DNA from: Thermosulfuriphilus ammonigenes
GTDB taxonomy: Bacteria; Desulfobacterota; Thermodesulfobacteria; Thermodesulfobacteriales; ST65
Length of the DNA stretch: 64,000 nt
Direction of reading: 5' to 3'
Assembly: GCF_011207455.1 (NCBI RefSeq)
Contig: NZ_CP048877.1
Span: 20,576 to 84,575 of the forward strand
The first letter of the stretch is position 1. Each line of letters opens with the position of its first letter. The notes under the pieces were generated by a model. The model had not been told where the DNA came from and did not search any database. It worked only from the letters and a program-made list of their open reading frames with translations. A program made the translations under genes and the position numbers. Below are positions 24,927 through 35,280 of this stretch, in pieces.

Positions 24927-25412
24927 ATGGAGCTTCAGGCCCGCTTAAAGAGCCGTTTCGCGGATGATATCCTGGAGTTTATCGAGTTTCGGGGAGATCT
25001 GACCATAGAGATTCCCCGTGAGAAGCAGTTTTCGATTCTTAAGGCCCTTCGAGAGGAGGATGATTTCTCCTTTGATATGCTTATTGATGTCATCGGGCTT
25101 GATAACTACCCCCCGCCAGAAGGAAAGCCTCGCTTTGAAGTTATCTATCTTCTTTTGGCTACCAAGACTAATGAGAGATTGAGGGTCAAGGTTCGAGTGC
25201 CTGAAGACGATCCCCGACTTCAGTCGGTGACTTCTATCTGGAAGGCCGCTGATTGGCCGGAGAGGGAGACCTATGACATGTTCGGCATTGTTTTTGAGGG
25301 CCATCATAATCTAAAGCGTCTCCTTATGTGGGATGAATTTCCGGCGCATCCCCTGCGGAAAGACTACGCTCTCGAGGGTCAGGGAGAAGAAAGGGTTCTT
25401 AAGTATCGCTAA
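24927..25412 (+). CDS. nuoC: Complex I subunit C
   Basis: A 161-residue peripheral-arm subunit (30 kDa family). The signature [36 protein letters not shown] region is present near the C-terminus. It is not fused to NuoD, unlike in enteric bacteria. It supports the quinone-reducing module with NuoB, D and I. It starts at ATG 24927 four bases after nuoB. Confidence 0.95.
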   Translation: MELQARLKSRFADDILEFIEFRGDLTIEIPREKQFSILKALREEDDFSFDMLIDVIGLDNYPPPEGKPRFEVIYLLLATKTNERLRVKVRVPEDDPRLQSVTSIWKAADWPERETYDMFGIVFEGHHNLKRLLMWDEFPAHPLRKDYALEGQGEERVLKYR

Positions 25413-25424
25413 AGAAAGGGAGCC

Positions 25425-26564
25425 ATGGCTATCAGGGAAAAGATCGTCGAGTTTTCGCCAGAACATATCGTCAAAATTAATATTGGTCCCTCCCATCCGG
25501 CCATGCATGGGACTCTCCGGGTGATCACTAAGATCGACGGAGAGTTAATCATCGATGCCCAGCCCGAGATAGGCTACCTTCATCGAGGTTTAGAGAAGCT
25601 CTGCGAGAACCTCAATTACCACCAGATAATTCCCCTGACAGATCGTCTTAACTATGTCTCGGCCATATGTAACAACGTGGCCTATCAAATGACAGTAGAG
25701 AAACTTCTTGATATTGAGGTCCCTGAAAGGGCCCAGTGGTTACGGGTCATCTTTATGGAGCTGGCCCGTATCGCGGATCACATTGTCTGTTTGGGCATTC
25801 TGGGGGTAGATATCGGGGCCTTTACCCCCTTTCTCTATGTCTTTATCGAGAGAGAAAAGATCTACGACATCTTTGAGGCCTACAACGGAGCCCGCCTAAC
25901 AAACACCTTTGGTCGTATCGGTGGCCTGGATCAAGAGCCTCCAGAGAATCTTGAGGAGATGATTCGAGATCTTTTTAAGACCCTTCCCCGGGCCATCGAC
26001 GAGATGGATAAGCTCCTTACCCGCAATCGTATTTGGATGGACCGTACCATCGGTGTCTCGGCCTTTACCCCTGAGCAGGCCATAGAATGGGGGTTTACCG
26101 GGCCTTGCCTTCGGGCCTGCGGTGTAAGAAGGGATCTCCGGAAGGACGAACCATATCTTACCTATCCGGCCCTAGAATTTGAGGTCCCGGTGGGCAGTCA
26201 CGGAGATATCTATGATCGCTACATTGTCCGTCTGGAGGAGATGCGGCAGTCCATTCGGATCATCGACCAGTGTCTCAGGATGATGCCCAAGGAGGGCCCC
26301 ATCAAGGCGGCTACCCCTATCAAGCCAGCGGCCAAGGCCAAGCTTCCCGCAGGGGATGTCTATTTTGCCCTCGAGTCTCCTAACGGGGAGTTAGGTTTTT
26401 TTATCCGGAGCGATGGTACAGAGCGTCCGGCCCGCCTCCATGTGCGGGCTCCATGTTACATGATATACCAGGCCTTTCCTGAGCTTACCCGTGGGGGGAT
26501 GGTGGCTGATCTCATTGCCGTCCTCTCCAGCCTTAACGTGATTGCCGGAGAGCTGGACCGATGA
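25425..26564 (+). CDS. nuoD: Complex I subunit D (49 kDa family)
   Basis: A 379-residue subunit that forms the quinone pocket with Nuo[13 protein letters not shown] near residue 24 holds the quinone-binding His. [20 protein letters not shown] and the ending VIAGELDR with an Asp-Arg terminus match the family. The hydrogenase-type Cys ligands are absent, so it belongs to complex I rather than a NiFe hydrogenase. It overlaps nuoH by four bases. Confidence 0.96.
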   Translation: MAIREKIVEFSPEHIVKINIGPSHPAMHGTLRVITKIDGELIIDAQPEIGYLHRGLEKLCENLNYHQIIPLTDRLNYVSAICNNVAYQMTVEKLLDIEVPERAQWLRVIFMELARIADHIVCLGILGVDIGAFTPFLYVFIEREKIYDIFEAYNGARLTNTFGRIGGLDQEPPENLEEMIRDLFKTLPRAIDEMDKLLTRNRIWMDRTIGVSAFTPEQAIEWGFTGPCLRACGVRRDLRKDEPYLTYPALEFEVPVGSHGDIYDRYIVRLEEMRQSIRIIDQCLRMMPKEGPIKAATPIKPAAKAKLPAGDVYFALESPNGELGFFIRSDGTERPARLHVRAPCYMIYQAFPELTRGGMVADLIAVLSSLNVIAGELDR

Positions 26565-27604
26565 ATATCGAGATTCTCATTGCGGCCATAAAGATGGTTT
26601 TCATCTTTGCCTGGACTCTGACTATTGCTGCCCTTATGACCTGGGTGGAAAGGAGGGGATCGGGGCTTATCCAGAATCGTCTGGGGCCCAACCGGGTGGG
26701 GCCCTTTGGTCTGTTTCAGCCTTTGGCCGACGCCATAAAGTTCTTTTTTAAAGAAGATCTCATTCCCCTGGCCGCCGATAAGATACTCTTTCTGGCGGCC
26801 CCTTTTATTTTTGGGCTCACAGCCTTTGCTGCTTACGCAGTCATTCCCTTTGGAGACAAAATTGTCATCAACGGGCGAGAGATTTTTCTCCAGGTGGCCG
26901 ATGTTAACATTGGCTTTCTCTATGTTTTGGGTCTTTCCTCTCTGGCGGTATATGGCCTGGTGATTGGTGGTTGGGCCTCAAACAACAAATACTCCACTCT
27001 TGGGGCTCTGCGTTCTACAGCTCAGATGGTTTCTTATGAAGTTCCCATTGGTCTTTCTCTTCTGGCAGCGGTGATGGTGTATTCCACCTTCTCCTTGAGA
27101 GAGATTGCCGAGGCCCAGACAGGAACCATTTTGGGCTTCCTGCCCAAATGGGGGATCTTCCTTCAACCCTTGGGTTTCCTGGTTTATTTGGTGGCAGCCT
27201 TTGCCGAGGCTAACCGTCTTCCCTTTGATCTTCCGGAGACCGAGAGCGAGATCGTTGCTGGTTATCATACCGAATATGGCTCTATGAAGCTGGGGCTTTA
27301 TCTCTTTGGCGAGTACGTCAATATGTACGTGCTCTCGGCCATGATCACTACGGTTTATTTAGGCTCCTGGCATTTGCCTTGGATTGATCTTTCCCAATAT
27401 TTACCTCCTCTCCTTTACGGAATTGTCTCCTTTTTGATCTTTTTTGCCAAGGTGGCCTTCTTTCTCTGGCTTTTTGTCTGGATTCGTTGGACCCTTCCTC
27501 GTTTCCGGTGGGACCAAGTTATGGGGCTTGGTTGGAAGGCTTTGATCCCCCTGGCCCTCTTTAACATCTTGATCACCGCCTTGGTGATCCAACTGACCAG
27601 CTAG
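26561..27604 (+). CDS. nuoH: Complex I subunit H
   Basis: A 347-residue membrane subunit (ND1) linking the peripheral arm to the membrane arm. Diagnostic WVERRGSGLIQNRLGPNRVGPFGLFQPLADAIK occurs near residue 30, and the acidic loop AFAEANRLPFDLPETESEIVAGYHTEYGS is complete. It has eight predicted helices and starts in a 4-base overlap with nuoD. Confidence 0.97.
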   Translation: MNIEILIAAIKMVFIFAWTLTIAALMTWVERRGSGLIQNRLGPNRVGPFGLFQPLADAIKFFFKEDLIPLAADKILFLAAPFIFGLTAFAAYAVIPFGDKIVINGREIFLQVADVNIGFLYVLGLSSLAVYGLVIGGWASNNKYSTLGALRSTAQMVSYEVPIGLSLLAAVMVYSTFSLREIAEAQTGTILGFLPKWGIFLQPLGFLVYLVAAFAEANRLPFDLPETESEIVAGYHTEYGSMKLGLYLFGEYVNMYVLSAMITTVYLGSWHLPWIDLSQYLPPLLYGIVSFLIFFAKVAFFLWLFVWIRWTLPRFRWDQVMGLGWKALIPLALFNILITALVIQLTS

Positions 27605-27617
27605 GAGGCGTAGATTC

Positions 27618-28385
27618 ATGGCCTGGGAGTATCAAGACAACAGTATTATCAAGGTCAATGATGTCCCCCGGAAATATAGATTTGCAGAGAAGGTCTATCT
27701 TATCGAGATACTTAAGGGGATGCTGATTACCATCTCCCACTTCTGGGAGAATTTCCGGGCGGCTTTAAGAGGGCGAGGACGCCCTCGTTATTTTACCACC
27801 AAAGAAGGAAACCCCAGTTATCCCTGGACATGGCAATATCCTGAGGAGAAGCGTTTTGTCCATCCCCGTTGGCGGGGCCTTCATATTTTTAAGAAAGATA
27901 ACAAAGGTCTTGAGGCTTGTATTGCCTGTGGAATGTGCGAGAAGGTCTGTCCGGCCAAAGCCATTAAGATTAAGGCCGGCAAAAGCGGTGAGGAACAGGG
28001 GAAAAGATATTCTGGTCCTCGCTATGCTGTCAGTTACGAAATTGATCTCCTTCGCTGTATCTTCTGCGGTTTTTGTGAAGAGGTCTGTCCTAAAAAGGCC
28101 ATTGAACTCAACCAGGAATATGAATTGGCCGCTTATCGCCGTGAAGAGACCATTTATACCAAAGAGAGGCTTTTAGCCAATTTTGAACGGGCCCAGGCTC
28201 GAGGCACGGTTAAGGTTATCCCCAAAGCTCCTCCGCCTAAGAAACCTGCAGCCAAGGCCGGGGCTAAGGCCGGGGTTAAACCGACTGCCAAAGCGGGAGC
28301 CAAGTCTTCTGAGGCCTCGGCGGCCAAGGAGGTTAAGGCCAAAGCCTCACAGACCTCTAAAGAAGCTAAAGAAGAGAAGGAATAG
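27618..28385 (+). CDS. nuoI: Complex I subunit I, two 4Fe-4S clusters, with Ala/Lys-rich tail
   Basis: A 255-residue ferredoxin-like subunit. The two 4Fe-4S motifs are CIACGMCEKVCP (about 101-112) and CIFCGFCEEVCP (about 147-158). After about residue 200 comes a low-complexity tail of about 50 residues rich in Ala, Lys and Pro, with repeated AKAGAKAG-like units, not present in standard NuoI (about 160-180 residues). With NuoE, F and G missing from the operon, NuoI is the likely entry point for electrons from ferredoxin, and the basic tail could help dock an acidic partner. That is inference. Confidence 0.94.
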   Translation: MAWEYQDNSIIKVNDVPRKYRFAEKVYLIEILKGMLITISHFWENFRAALRGRGRPRYFTTKEGNPSYPWTWQYPEEKRFVHPRWRGLHIFKKDNKGLEACIACGMCEKVCPAKAIKIKAGKSGEEQGKRYSGPRYAVSYEIDLLRCIFCGFCEEVCPKKAIELNQEYELAAYRREETIYTKERLLANFERAQARGTVKVIPKAPPPKKPAAKAGAKAGVKPTAKAGAKSSEASAAKEVKAKASQTSKEAKEEKE

Positions 28386-28393
28386 GGAAGGTT

Positions 28394-28885
28394 ATGGACT
28401 GGACATTTCTTATTTTTGCTAATCTGGCTATTGTGGCTGCCTTTTTGATGGTGGTAGCCAAAGATCCCATCTTTGCGGCTTTAGCTCTATTAGTGGTTCT
28501 CATCAGTCTGGCGGTTCAGTATATCCATCTTCATGCCCCGCTTATCGCCATATTTCAGATAACAATTTATGCTGGAGCTATTTTAGTCCTTATTTCTTAC
28601 GTCATAATGCTGCTTTCGCCTTCGGATACTTACAAAACACCCATCAAAAATCGTTTTTTCCGGGGGCTGGGCGGGGTTCTGGGGTTTGTCTCTATCGCTA
28701 TTTTGGGGCTTACGGCTAAAGGGGCTTCAGATGTTATCGTCCACATTAGGGATCATGAATTCGGTTCTCCCGAGCAGATAGGCCAGATGCTTTTCAGTCG
28801 CTATATACTCCACTTCGAGGTGGTTTCCGTACTCCTTTTGGTGGCTCTTATTGGAGCCATTTATCTGGCTAAAAAACGACTTTAG
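28394..28885 (+). CDS. nuoJ: Complex I subunit J
   Basis: A 163-residue membrane subunit (ND6) with five hydrophobic helices. FQITIYAGAILVLISYVIMLL near residue 55 is the conserved helix 3 with its pi-bulge region. It starts eight bases after nuoI, and its stop lies just before the nuoK ATG. Confidence 0.93.
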   Translation: MDWTFLIFANLAIVAAFLMVVAKDPIFAALALLVVLISLAVQYIHLHAPLIAIFQITIYAGAILVLISYVIMLLSPSDTYKTPIKNRFFRGLGGVLGFVSIAILGLTAKGASDVIVHIRDHEFGSPEQIGQMLFSRYILHFEVVSVLLLVALIGAIYLAKKRL

Positions 28886-28895
28886 CGAGGAGAAG

Positions 28896-29207
28896 ATGGA
28901 ATATACTGCCAGTCTTCATGATTACATCGTTCTTTCTTGTATTCTTTTTGGCATCGGATGTGTAGGTTTCCTTACCCGAAGAAATGCCCTTTTCCTCTTT
29001 ATGTTTCTAGAGCTGATGCTTAATGATACCAACCTTCTCTTTGTGGCCTTTTCACACTTCAGGGGAGAGATGGACGGCCAGGTGGTAGTCTTCTTCATTT
29101 ACGCTTTGGCCGCTGCTGAGGTGGCTGTAGGGCTAGCCATCATGATCTCCCTCTTCCGGCATCTTAAAGACGTTGATCTTGACAAAATCCGTCTCATGAA
29201 ATGGTGA
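28896..29207 (+). CDS. nuoK: Complex I subunit K
   Basis: A 103-residue three-helix subunit (ND4L). Conserved Glu residues lie in the helices LFLFMFLELMLNDTNLLF and FFIYALAAAEVAVGLAIMI, which form the proton path. I choose ATG 28896 after GCGAGGAGAAG. An in-frame upstream codon inside nuoJ would add residues not found in the family. nuoL follows ten bases later. Confidence 0.94.
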   Translation: MEYTASLHDYIVLSCILFGIGCVGFLTRRNALFLFMFLELMLNDTNLLFVAFSHFRGEMDGQVVVFFIYALAAAEVAVGLAIMISLFRHLKDVDLDKIRLMKW

Positions 29208-29217
29208 GGGCTCTGAT

Positions 29218-31218
29218 ATGGAGAAATACATATTCTTGATACCCATCTTTCCTCTTTTAGGATTTTTAATCAATGGCGTCTCCGGTCTTATCGCCGGTCG
29301 CTGTGGACGAGAGGTCTCTAAATCATTCACTTCCTTCTTCGGGGTAGTTTCTGTCCTTTTTTCTTTCCTTACAGCTTCTCTAGTTTTCTGGGAACTTCTT
29401 TCCCGCCCTGTCCACGAGCGTTTTCTCCACCAGACCCTTTTTTCTTGGATGGCGGTAAACGGTTTCTCGGTGAGTTTCTCTTTTCAGGTGGATCAACTAT
29501 CCGGTTTGATGATGATGATCGTCACCGGGGTGGGGTTTCTCATCCATGTCTATTCTATAGGATACATGCACCATGATCGGGCGTATTGGCGTTATTTTGC
29601 CTATCTTAACATGTTTGTCTTTTTCATGCTCACCTTGGTTTTGGCTGACAACTATCTCCTTATGTTCGTCGGTTGGGAAGGGGTGGGCTTGGCTTCTTAT
29701 CTTCTTATTGGCTTCTGGTACGAGGGTAAAGAAAACGCAGATGCGGGCAAAAAGGCCTTTGTTGTTAACCGGGTAGGGGATTTTGGCTTTGCCCTGGGAA
29801 TGTTCTTGATGTTTGTCACCTTTGGTAGCCTCACCTATCAGGAGGTCTTTGACAAGGCCTTTCATATGTACGAGGCCGGCCACTTGTCCTTGAACGCCCC
29901 GATTCTGGTGGCTATCTGTCTGTTGCTTTTCGTGGGGGCTACAGGGAAGAGCGCCCAGATCCCTCTCTATGTGTGGTTACCTGATGCTATGGCTGGTCCG
30001 ACACCGGTTTCGGCCTTAATTCACGCAGCCACTATGGTTACCGCCGGAGTATATATGGTTGCTCGGACCAATGTTCTTTATTCTTTGGCCCCCACGGCCC
30101 TGATGGTTGTAGCCTTTATTGCTATGTTGACAGCGGTCTTTGCCGCTACCATTGGCGTCCTCCAGAACGACATTAAGCGGGTTTTGGCCTACTCTACGGT
30201 TAGCCAGCTAGGTTATATGTTTATCGGAGTAGGGGTGACTGCCTACTGGGCCGGGATGTTTCACCTTATGACTCACGCCTTTTTCAAGGCCTGCCTATTT
30301 CTTTGTTCTGGGGCTGTAATTCACGCCCTGCACGAAATCCAGGATATGCGCCTGATGGGTGGTCTCAGGAAATATATGCCTGTGACCCATATTACTATGT
30401 TCATAGCGACCTTAGCCATTGCTGGTATTCCACCTTTCGCCGGTTTTTTTAGCAAAGATGAAATCCTCTGGAAGGCATTTAATTTTCCTTATAACCCTTC
30501 TTTAGGGCGTATTATCTGGGCCTTTGGCACTTTAGGGGCCGGTATCACCGCTTTTTATATGTTTCGCTTGATTTTTATGACTTTCTATGGCAAGGAGCGG
30601 ATTCCTGAGGATGTAAAACCTCATGTCCATGAGGCCCCACCGTCTATGCGATATGTTCTCATTATTTTGGCCTTTCTTTCCATTGTAGGCGGCTGGATTG
30701 GTATCTCTCCCTTAATTGGTCATAAGATCGGGGTTCCTAATTATCTCGAACACTTTCTTGAGCCGGTTTTTGAACGCTCTATAGAGATTGTTCAGAATGA
30801 GGTTGGTTTTCCGGCCACTCTTCAGGACCATCATTTAGAGTCTATCCTTATGAAGACCTCGGTCTTGGTGGCCCTCGGCGGGGCTTTTCTGGCTTGGTTA
30901 ATTTACATAGCCTTTCCGGCTATTGCTGATTCAGCCCGTCAAAGTCTGCCTATTCTCTATAAGGTTGTTTATAATAAATACTATGTAGATGAAATATATG
31001 AGTTTATTTTCGTTAGAGGTGGTCTGTGGTTAGGTAATTTCTTTTGGAAAATCTGTGACGCTCTTATTATAGATGGCTTGGGTGTTAATGGCACAGCTTA
31101 TGTTATTCGGTGGTCTTCTGATAAAGTTAAACATGTTCAAAATGGTTATGTTCAAACTTATGGGGCAATCATGATTTTGGGTCTTATTGTGCTTTTAACT
31201 TACTATATGTTCTACTAA
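29218..31218 (+). CDS. nuoL: Complex I subunit L, antiporter-like
   Basis: A 666-residue antiporter-like subunit with about 16 helices including the long lateral helix region at the C-terminus. The proton-channel core is clear: MFVGWEGVGLASYLLIGFWYE (Glu of TM5), KSAQIPLYVWLPDAMAGPTPVSALIHAATMVTAGVYM (Lys/His of TM7-8) and HAFFKACLFLCSGAVIHALH. It starts at ATG 29218. Confidence 0.96.
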   Translation: MEKYIFLIPIFPLLGFLINGVSGLIAGRCGREVSKSFTSFFGVVSVLFSFLTASLVFWELLSRPVHERFLHQTLFSWMAVNGFSVSFSFQVDQLSGLMMMIVTGVGFLIHVYSIGYMHHDRAYWRYFAYLNMFVFFMLTLVLADNYLLMFVGWEGVGLASYLLIGFWYEGKENADAGKKAFVVNRVGDFGFALGMFLMFVTFGSLTYQEVFDKAFHMYEAGHLSLNAPILVAICLLLFVGATGKSAQIPLYVWLPDAMAGPTPVSALIHAATMVTAGVYMVARTNVLYSLAPTALMVVAFIAMLTAVFAATIGVLQNDIKRVLAYSTVSQLGYMFIGVGVTAYWAGMFHLMTHAFFKACLFLCSGAVIHALHEIQDMRLMGGLRKYMPVTHITMFIATLAIAGIPPFAGFFSKDEILWKAFNFPYNPSLGRIIWAFGTLGAGITAFYMFRLIFMTFYGKERIPEDVKPHVHEAPPSMRYVLIILAFLSIVGGWIGISPLIGHKIGVPNYLEHFLEPVFERSIEIVQNEVGFPATLQDHHLESILMKTSVLVALGGAFLAWLIYIAFPAIADSARQSLPILYKVVYNKYYVDEIYEFIFVRGGLWLGNFFWKICDALIIDGLGVNGTAYVIRWSSDKVKHVQNGYVQTYGAIMILGLIVLLTYYMFY

Positions 31219-31233
31219 TCTGGGGTGAGGCAG

Positions 31234-32817
31234 ATGGAGTTCCCGATACTTAGTCTAGTAACCTATTTACCTTTAGTAGGTATTTTGCCGATTTTGTTTA
31301 TCTCTCAACGTACTGAATCTGGTAAAAATTTTATTCGTATAATCAGTTTGTTAACTACCCTGATAGTCTTTTTGGTCTCTCTTAAGCTTTACCTTGCCTT
31401 TAATGCCCAGGTAACGGGTTTTCAATTTGTTGAACGTCATGACTGGATAAAGGCTCTGGGAATACGTTATCTGATGGGACTTGATGGTATAAGTCTGTGG
31501 TTAGTTCTACTTACCACCTTTATTATGCCCATCACTATTCTTTCTACCTGGTCTGCCATTGATAAGCATGTTAAGGAATTTCAAATCTCCATGCTTCTTT
31601 TAGAGACGGCCATGGTGGGCACCTTTTTAGCCCTGGATCTTTTTCTTTTTTATATCTTTTGGGAGCTAATGCTCATTCCCATGTATCTTATTATTGGTGT
31701 CTGGGGTGGAGAGCGCCGAATATATGCTGCCGTCAAGTTTTTTCTCTACACCATGTTTGGCTCCCTCCTTATGTTGGTCTGTATTATCGGTTTGGTGTAT
31801 CTCCATTGGCAACAGACTGGAGAGATAACCTTCACCCTGACAGATCTTTATGGGACAAACATCCCTCGGAATCTAGAGATCCTCTTTTTTGCCGCCTTTG
31901 CCTTGGCTTTTGCCATTAAAGTGCCCATGTTCCCCTTTCATACGTGGCTTCCCGATGCCCACGTGGAAGCCCCTACGGCTGGTTCGGTTATTCTGGCCGG
32001 TATTCTCCTGAAGATGGGAACCTATGGTTTTATTCGTTTTGCGATGCCCCTTTTCCCCGAAGGCTCAGCGGCCTTAGCGCCCCTGATCATGATTCTGGCT
32101 GTTATCGGGGTCATATATGGGGCCCTAGTAGCTATGGTGCAGCCGGATATAAAGAAATTGGTGGCCTATTCTTCGGTCTCTCATCTGGGTTTTGTCATGT
32201 TAGGGATGTACGCTCTTACTCCCGAGGGAGTAGAAGGGGCCCTTCTTCAGATGATTAATCATGGTGTCTCTACTGGGGCCTTGTTCTTGTTGGTAGGTAT
32301 TATCTACGAGCGCCGACATACCCGACTTATTTCCGAATATGGAGGCATTGCCAGGGTGATGCCCCTTTATGCCACCATTTTTCTCATTGTAGCCCTTTCT
32401 TCTATTGGTTTGCCTCTTACCAATGGGTTTGTAGGGGAGTTTCTCATTCTTTTGGGCACTTTTAAGGTCTCTAAGGTTCACGCCATCTTGGCCGCTACCG
32501 GGGTGATCCTCTCGGCAGTCTATATGCTCTGGATGTATCAGCGGGTCTTTTACCAGAAAGTTACCAATCCTAAAAACGAAGGCCTTCGAGATCTTAATCT
32601 CCGTGAGTTTGTTTATCTGGCTCCATTGGTGGTTATGATCTTTTGGATCGGTATTTATCCCAACTTTTTCCTCTCCAAGGTTCATACCTCGGTCAACTCC
32701 TTTATTAAGATGGTCAAATTAGAACCGGCCTGCCGGGTGCCGAGGAGTCATCTGGTCCGCCTGGAGACCACTGAGACGACCAATCTTTTAGAGAGGGCAG
32801 TGGAGAAGGAGCTATGA
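31234..32817 (+). CDS. nuoM: Complex I subunit M, antiporter-like
   Basis: Antiporter-like subunit of about 527 residues. Conserved [21 protein letters not shown] (Glu of TM5), [37 protein letters not shown] and [12 protein letters not shown] place it as NuoM/ND4. I favour ATG 31234, preceded by GGGGTGAGG. A GTG three codons earlier is in frame. It overlaps nuoN by four bases. Confidence 0.95.
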   Translation: MEFPILSLVTYLPLVGILPILFISQRTESGKNFIRIISLLTTLIVFLVSLKLYLAFNAQVTGFQFVERHDWIKALGIRYLMGLDGISLWLVLLTTFIMPITILSTWSAIDKHVKEFQISMLLLETAMVGTFLALDLFLFYIFWELMLIPMYLIIGVWGGERRIYAAVKFFLYTMFGSLLMLVCIIGLVYLHWQQTGEITFTLTDLYGTNIPRNLEILFFAAFALAFAIKVPMFPFHTWLPDAHVEAPTAGSVILAGILLKMGTYGFIRFAMPLFPEGSAALAPLIMILAVIGVIYGALVAMVQPDIKKLVAYSSVSHLGFVMLGMYALTPEGVEGALLQMINHGVSTGALFLLVGIIYERRHTRLISEYGGIARVMPLYATIFLIVALSSIGLPLTNGFVGEFLILLGTFKVSKVHAILAATGVILSAVYMLWMYQRVFYQKVTNPKNEGLRDLNLREFVYLAPLVVMIFWIGIYPNFFLSKVHTSVNSFIKMVKLEPACRVPRSHLVRLETTETTNLLERAVEKEL

Positions 32818-34358
32818 AAGCGATTCTTCCTGATTTCGATCTGCAGACTTTTATCTGGGTAATGGGACCACAGCTTATTGTCCTGGCCACCGGCCTACTG
32901 GTCATCATTATAGATCTCTTCATTAAAGAGTTTCGGAATCTTTCTCTTAAGGCCAATATCCTCGGGATTATCTCTATGATCGGCCTTATTTATGCGGCGG
33001 GCTTTGCGGCTACCGTGAGCTGGTCAGCCCCCAGGCACGTCTTTATGAATGTCTTCTCTATGGAGCCATACACGGCCCTGTTTTGTCTTATCCTTCTTCT
33101 GGCGGGGGTCATCGCCACTCTTTTGGGCATCGGCTACACCCAGAACAATAGCCAAGTGAAGGGGGAGTTTTTTGCCCTGCTGCTTTTTGCCGTCTATGGC
33201 AGTCTAGCTATGGTCCAGGCGGTGGATCTCCTGATGATGTTCATCGCCCTTGAGACCATGTCTTTAGCAGTTTATGTCCTGGCCGGCTATCTTAAGGGCT
33301 ATGCTCGAAGTCAGGAGGCGGCCTTTAAATACTTTCTTCTCGGATGTTTTGGTTCCTCTTTTATCCTCTTTGGTATGGCCTTTTTGTACGGTCTTACCGG
33401 CTCCCTTAACCTGGCTCACATTGCCGCCAAGCTGGCCGAAGGGCACTATCAGAATATCATGGCCATGGCAGGTTTAGCCCTTATCTGTGCTGGCTTTTTC
33501 TTCAAGTCGGCTCTGGTCCCCTTTCATATGTGGACTCCGGATGTCTATGAGGGAAGTCCGTCGGTGGTTACCGGTTATATGGCTACTGCTGTAAAGGCGG
33601 CGGCTTTTGCCACCTTTATCAAGATCCTGACCATCTGTTTCACCCCTCTTCTTTCCCAAACCGGAGAGGGAATGTTTATTGATACCGGTGCCCTGGCGGT
33701 CTTTGTTCCTTATTGGAAGAATACCCTGGTGGTGGTTTCCTTTTTGACCATGTTGCTGGGTAATCTTTTGGGGGTTATCCAGCGCAACGTCAAACGAATG
33801 TTGGCCTACTCCTCCATTGCCCACGCTGGTTATATTGCCCTTGGGGTTCTTGCAGGTGACGACCTGGGGCGGACTGCTGTAATCTTCTATCTTGCCGTCT
33901 ATACCCTCATGAACTTAGGGGCCTTTGGAATAGTTTATCTTTTTGACCAATATGAAGGACAGGCCCAAGAGCTTCCTGACTATGCTGGGCTGGCCTATAA
34001 GTACCCGGTCCTTTCGGCCTTGATGGCAATCTTTATGTTCGCGATGGCCGGGGTGCCTCCTATGGCCGGTTTTGCCGGTAAATTTTATCTCTTCGCAGCG
34101 GCAATCAAATCAGGCTACCTCCTTCTGGCAGCCATGGGTATTCTTACCAGTGCCATTGGGGCCTACTATTATCTGCGGGTAATTGTCTATCTTTACATGA
34201 AGGAGCCGGAGCGAGAGGTAAAAAGGGGACCGGTGGCCATTGCCCCGGCTTTGGCTATTGCCGCTACGGCGATAGGGATAATCTACCTAGGGATCCGGCC
34301 AGACACCCTGTATGCGGTAGCCGAAGTCGCCCAGAAGAGCATCCTCTATATTTTTTAA
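32814..34358 (+). CDS. nuoN: Complex I subunit N, antiporter-like
   Basis: A 514-residue antiporter-like subunit (ND2). [56 protein letters not shown] and [14 protein letters not shown] mark the family, with Glu and Lys channel residues in place. It is the last gene of the operon. No nuoE, nuoF or nuoG gene follows, and the operon ends before the tRNA cluster. Confidence 0.95.
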   Translation: MKAILPDFDLQTFIWVMGPQLIVLATGLLVIIIDLFIKEFRNLSLKANILGIISMIGLIYAAGFAATVSWSAPRHVFMNVFSMEPYTALFCLILLLAGVIATLLGIGYTQNNSQVKGEFFALLLFAVYGSLAMVQAVDLLMMFIALETMSLAVYVLAGYLKGYARSQEAAFKYFLLGCFGSSFILFGMAFLYGLTGSLNLAHIAAKLAEGHYQNIMAMAGLALICAGFFFKSALVPFHMWTPDVYEGSPSVVTGYMATAVKAAAFATFIKILTICFTPLLSQTGEGMFIDTGALAVFVPYWKNTLVVVSFLTMLLGNLLGVIQRNVKRMLAYSSIAHAGYIALGVLAGDDLGRTAVIFYLAVYTLMNLGAFGIVYLFDQYEGQAQELPDYAGLAYKYPVLSALMAIFMFAMAGVPPMAGFAGKFYLFAAAIKSGYLLLAAMGILTSAIGAYYYLRVIVYLYMKEPEREVKRGPVAIAPALAIAATAIGIIYLGIRPDTLYAVAEVAQKSILYIF

Positions 34359-34429
34359 GTTCCTTCCGGTTTGTTAAATCTTCCAGGCCAGATTTCTCTC
34401 TATGGCTTAAGGCAAGGTGCAGGTCAGGC

Positions 34430-34505
34430 TGGAGCCGGCGAGGGGACTTGAACCCCTAACCTGCTGATTACAAGTCAGCCGCTCTGCCAATTGAGCTACA
34501 CCGGC
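34430..34505 (-). tRNA. tRNA-Thr (UGU)
   Basis: Minus-strand tRNA with a 7-base-pair acceptor stem GCCGGTG/CGCCGGC, discriminator U and an encoded CCA. The anticodon loop CTTGTAA gives UGU for Thr ACA codons, and a standard T-loop GGTTCAAGTCC is present. It is last of three tandem tRNAs. Confidence 0.95.
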
Positions 34506-34528
34506 TCAAGTGGAGCAAAGAAACTAAA

Positions 34529-34620
<92 letters not shown>

Positions 34621-34645
34621 GCAGATGAGTCAAGTTTTGGCGGCC

Positions 34646-34737
34646 TGGCGGAGGGGGAGGGATTCGAACCCCCGTCCCGCAGGTGTGCGGGAAGCGGTTT
34701 TCAAGACCGCCGCCTTCGTCCGCTCGGCCACCCCTCC
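34646..34737 (-). tRNA. tRNA-Ser (UGA)
   Basis: A 92-base class II tRNA with acceptor GGAGGGG, discriminator G, encoded CCA and a long variable arm (CCCGCACACCTGCGGG). The anticodon loop CTTGAAA gives UGA for UCA codons. It is first in the minus-strand tRNA run, 30 bases downstream of a likely promoter. Confidence 0.95.
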
Positions 34738-34766
34738 TGTTGGCAAAGAGCGTTGAGCTGTCCTTT

Positions 34767-34795
34767 AAAATAGCGTCCCTCTGGCCCTCGTGCAA
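34767..34795 (-). promoter_or_regulatory. Probable promoter for the tRNA cluster
   Basis: On the minus strand TTGCAC (complement of 34790-34795), a 17-base spacer and TATTTT (complement of 34767-34772) lie 29 bases before the 5' end of tRNA-Ser(UGA). Confidence 0.45.
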
Positions 34796-34887
34796 GCGAT
34801 AGATAAGGTGAATTCTTTAAGTGTTGCCTCTTTACTGTTAGACTTTTCGGAAAATTCATTGAACACTTCACCGCTAAGGAGGTAGCT

Positions 34888-35232
34888 ATGGCCCTTAAAC
34901 TTCTTATCCATGTGGCTGAGGACACTCGCTGGGAGGTGGCTGTAGTGAATGCCATTAACTTCCTTAAGAGTCTCAAGGAGGGTGAGGAGGGAGATCTGGT
35001 CATGGTGGCCAATGCCAACGCCGTGACCAGGTGTGTCCAGTGTGACCCTGAGCTCTTTAAAGGTATTCGTCAGGTGGTTTTGGATGGAGGACAGATCTAT
35101 GTCTGTGAAAATGCCTTGAGAAAATTTGGTATTCCCAAAGACCGTCTTCCGGAGGTCTTTAAGACGGTGCCGGCAGGTATCCGGGCCCTGGTGGAGTTTC
35201 AGATCCAAGGCTATCATTATGTTCGTCCCTGA
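34888..35232 (+). CDS. DsrE family protein
   Basis: A 114-residue soluble protein of the DsrE/DsrF-like fold. It shows LLIHVAEDTRWEVAVVNAINFLKS, VVANANAVTRCV and an ICVCENALRKFGIP-like Cys segment (IYVCENALRKFGI). The Cys residues in VTRCVQC and YVCENA may take part in sulfur transfer, as in sulfur-oxidising or dissimilatory sulfite metabolism, but many DsrE-like proteins have other roles. The ATG follows TAAGGAGG. It is monocistronic or followed by the TPR gene 48 bases later. Confidence 0.82.
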   Translation: MALKLLIHVAEDTRWEVAVVNAINFLKSLKEGEEGDLVMVANANAVTRCVQCDPELFKGIRQVVLDGGQIYVCENALRKFGIPKDRLPEVFKTVPAGIRALVEFQIQGYHYVRP

Positions 35233-35280
35233 ACCGTTTCCTTCTCTATAAGAAAGCCAAATTTTAAGGAGGGGTATTTT

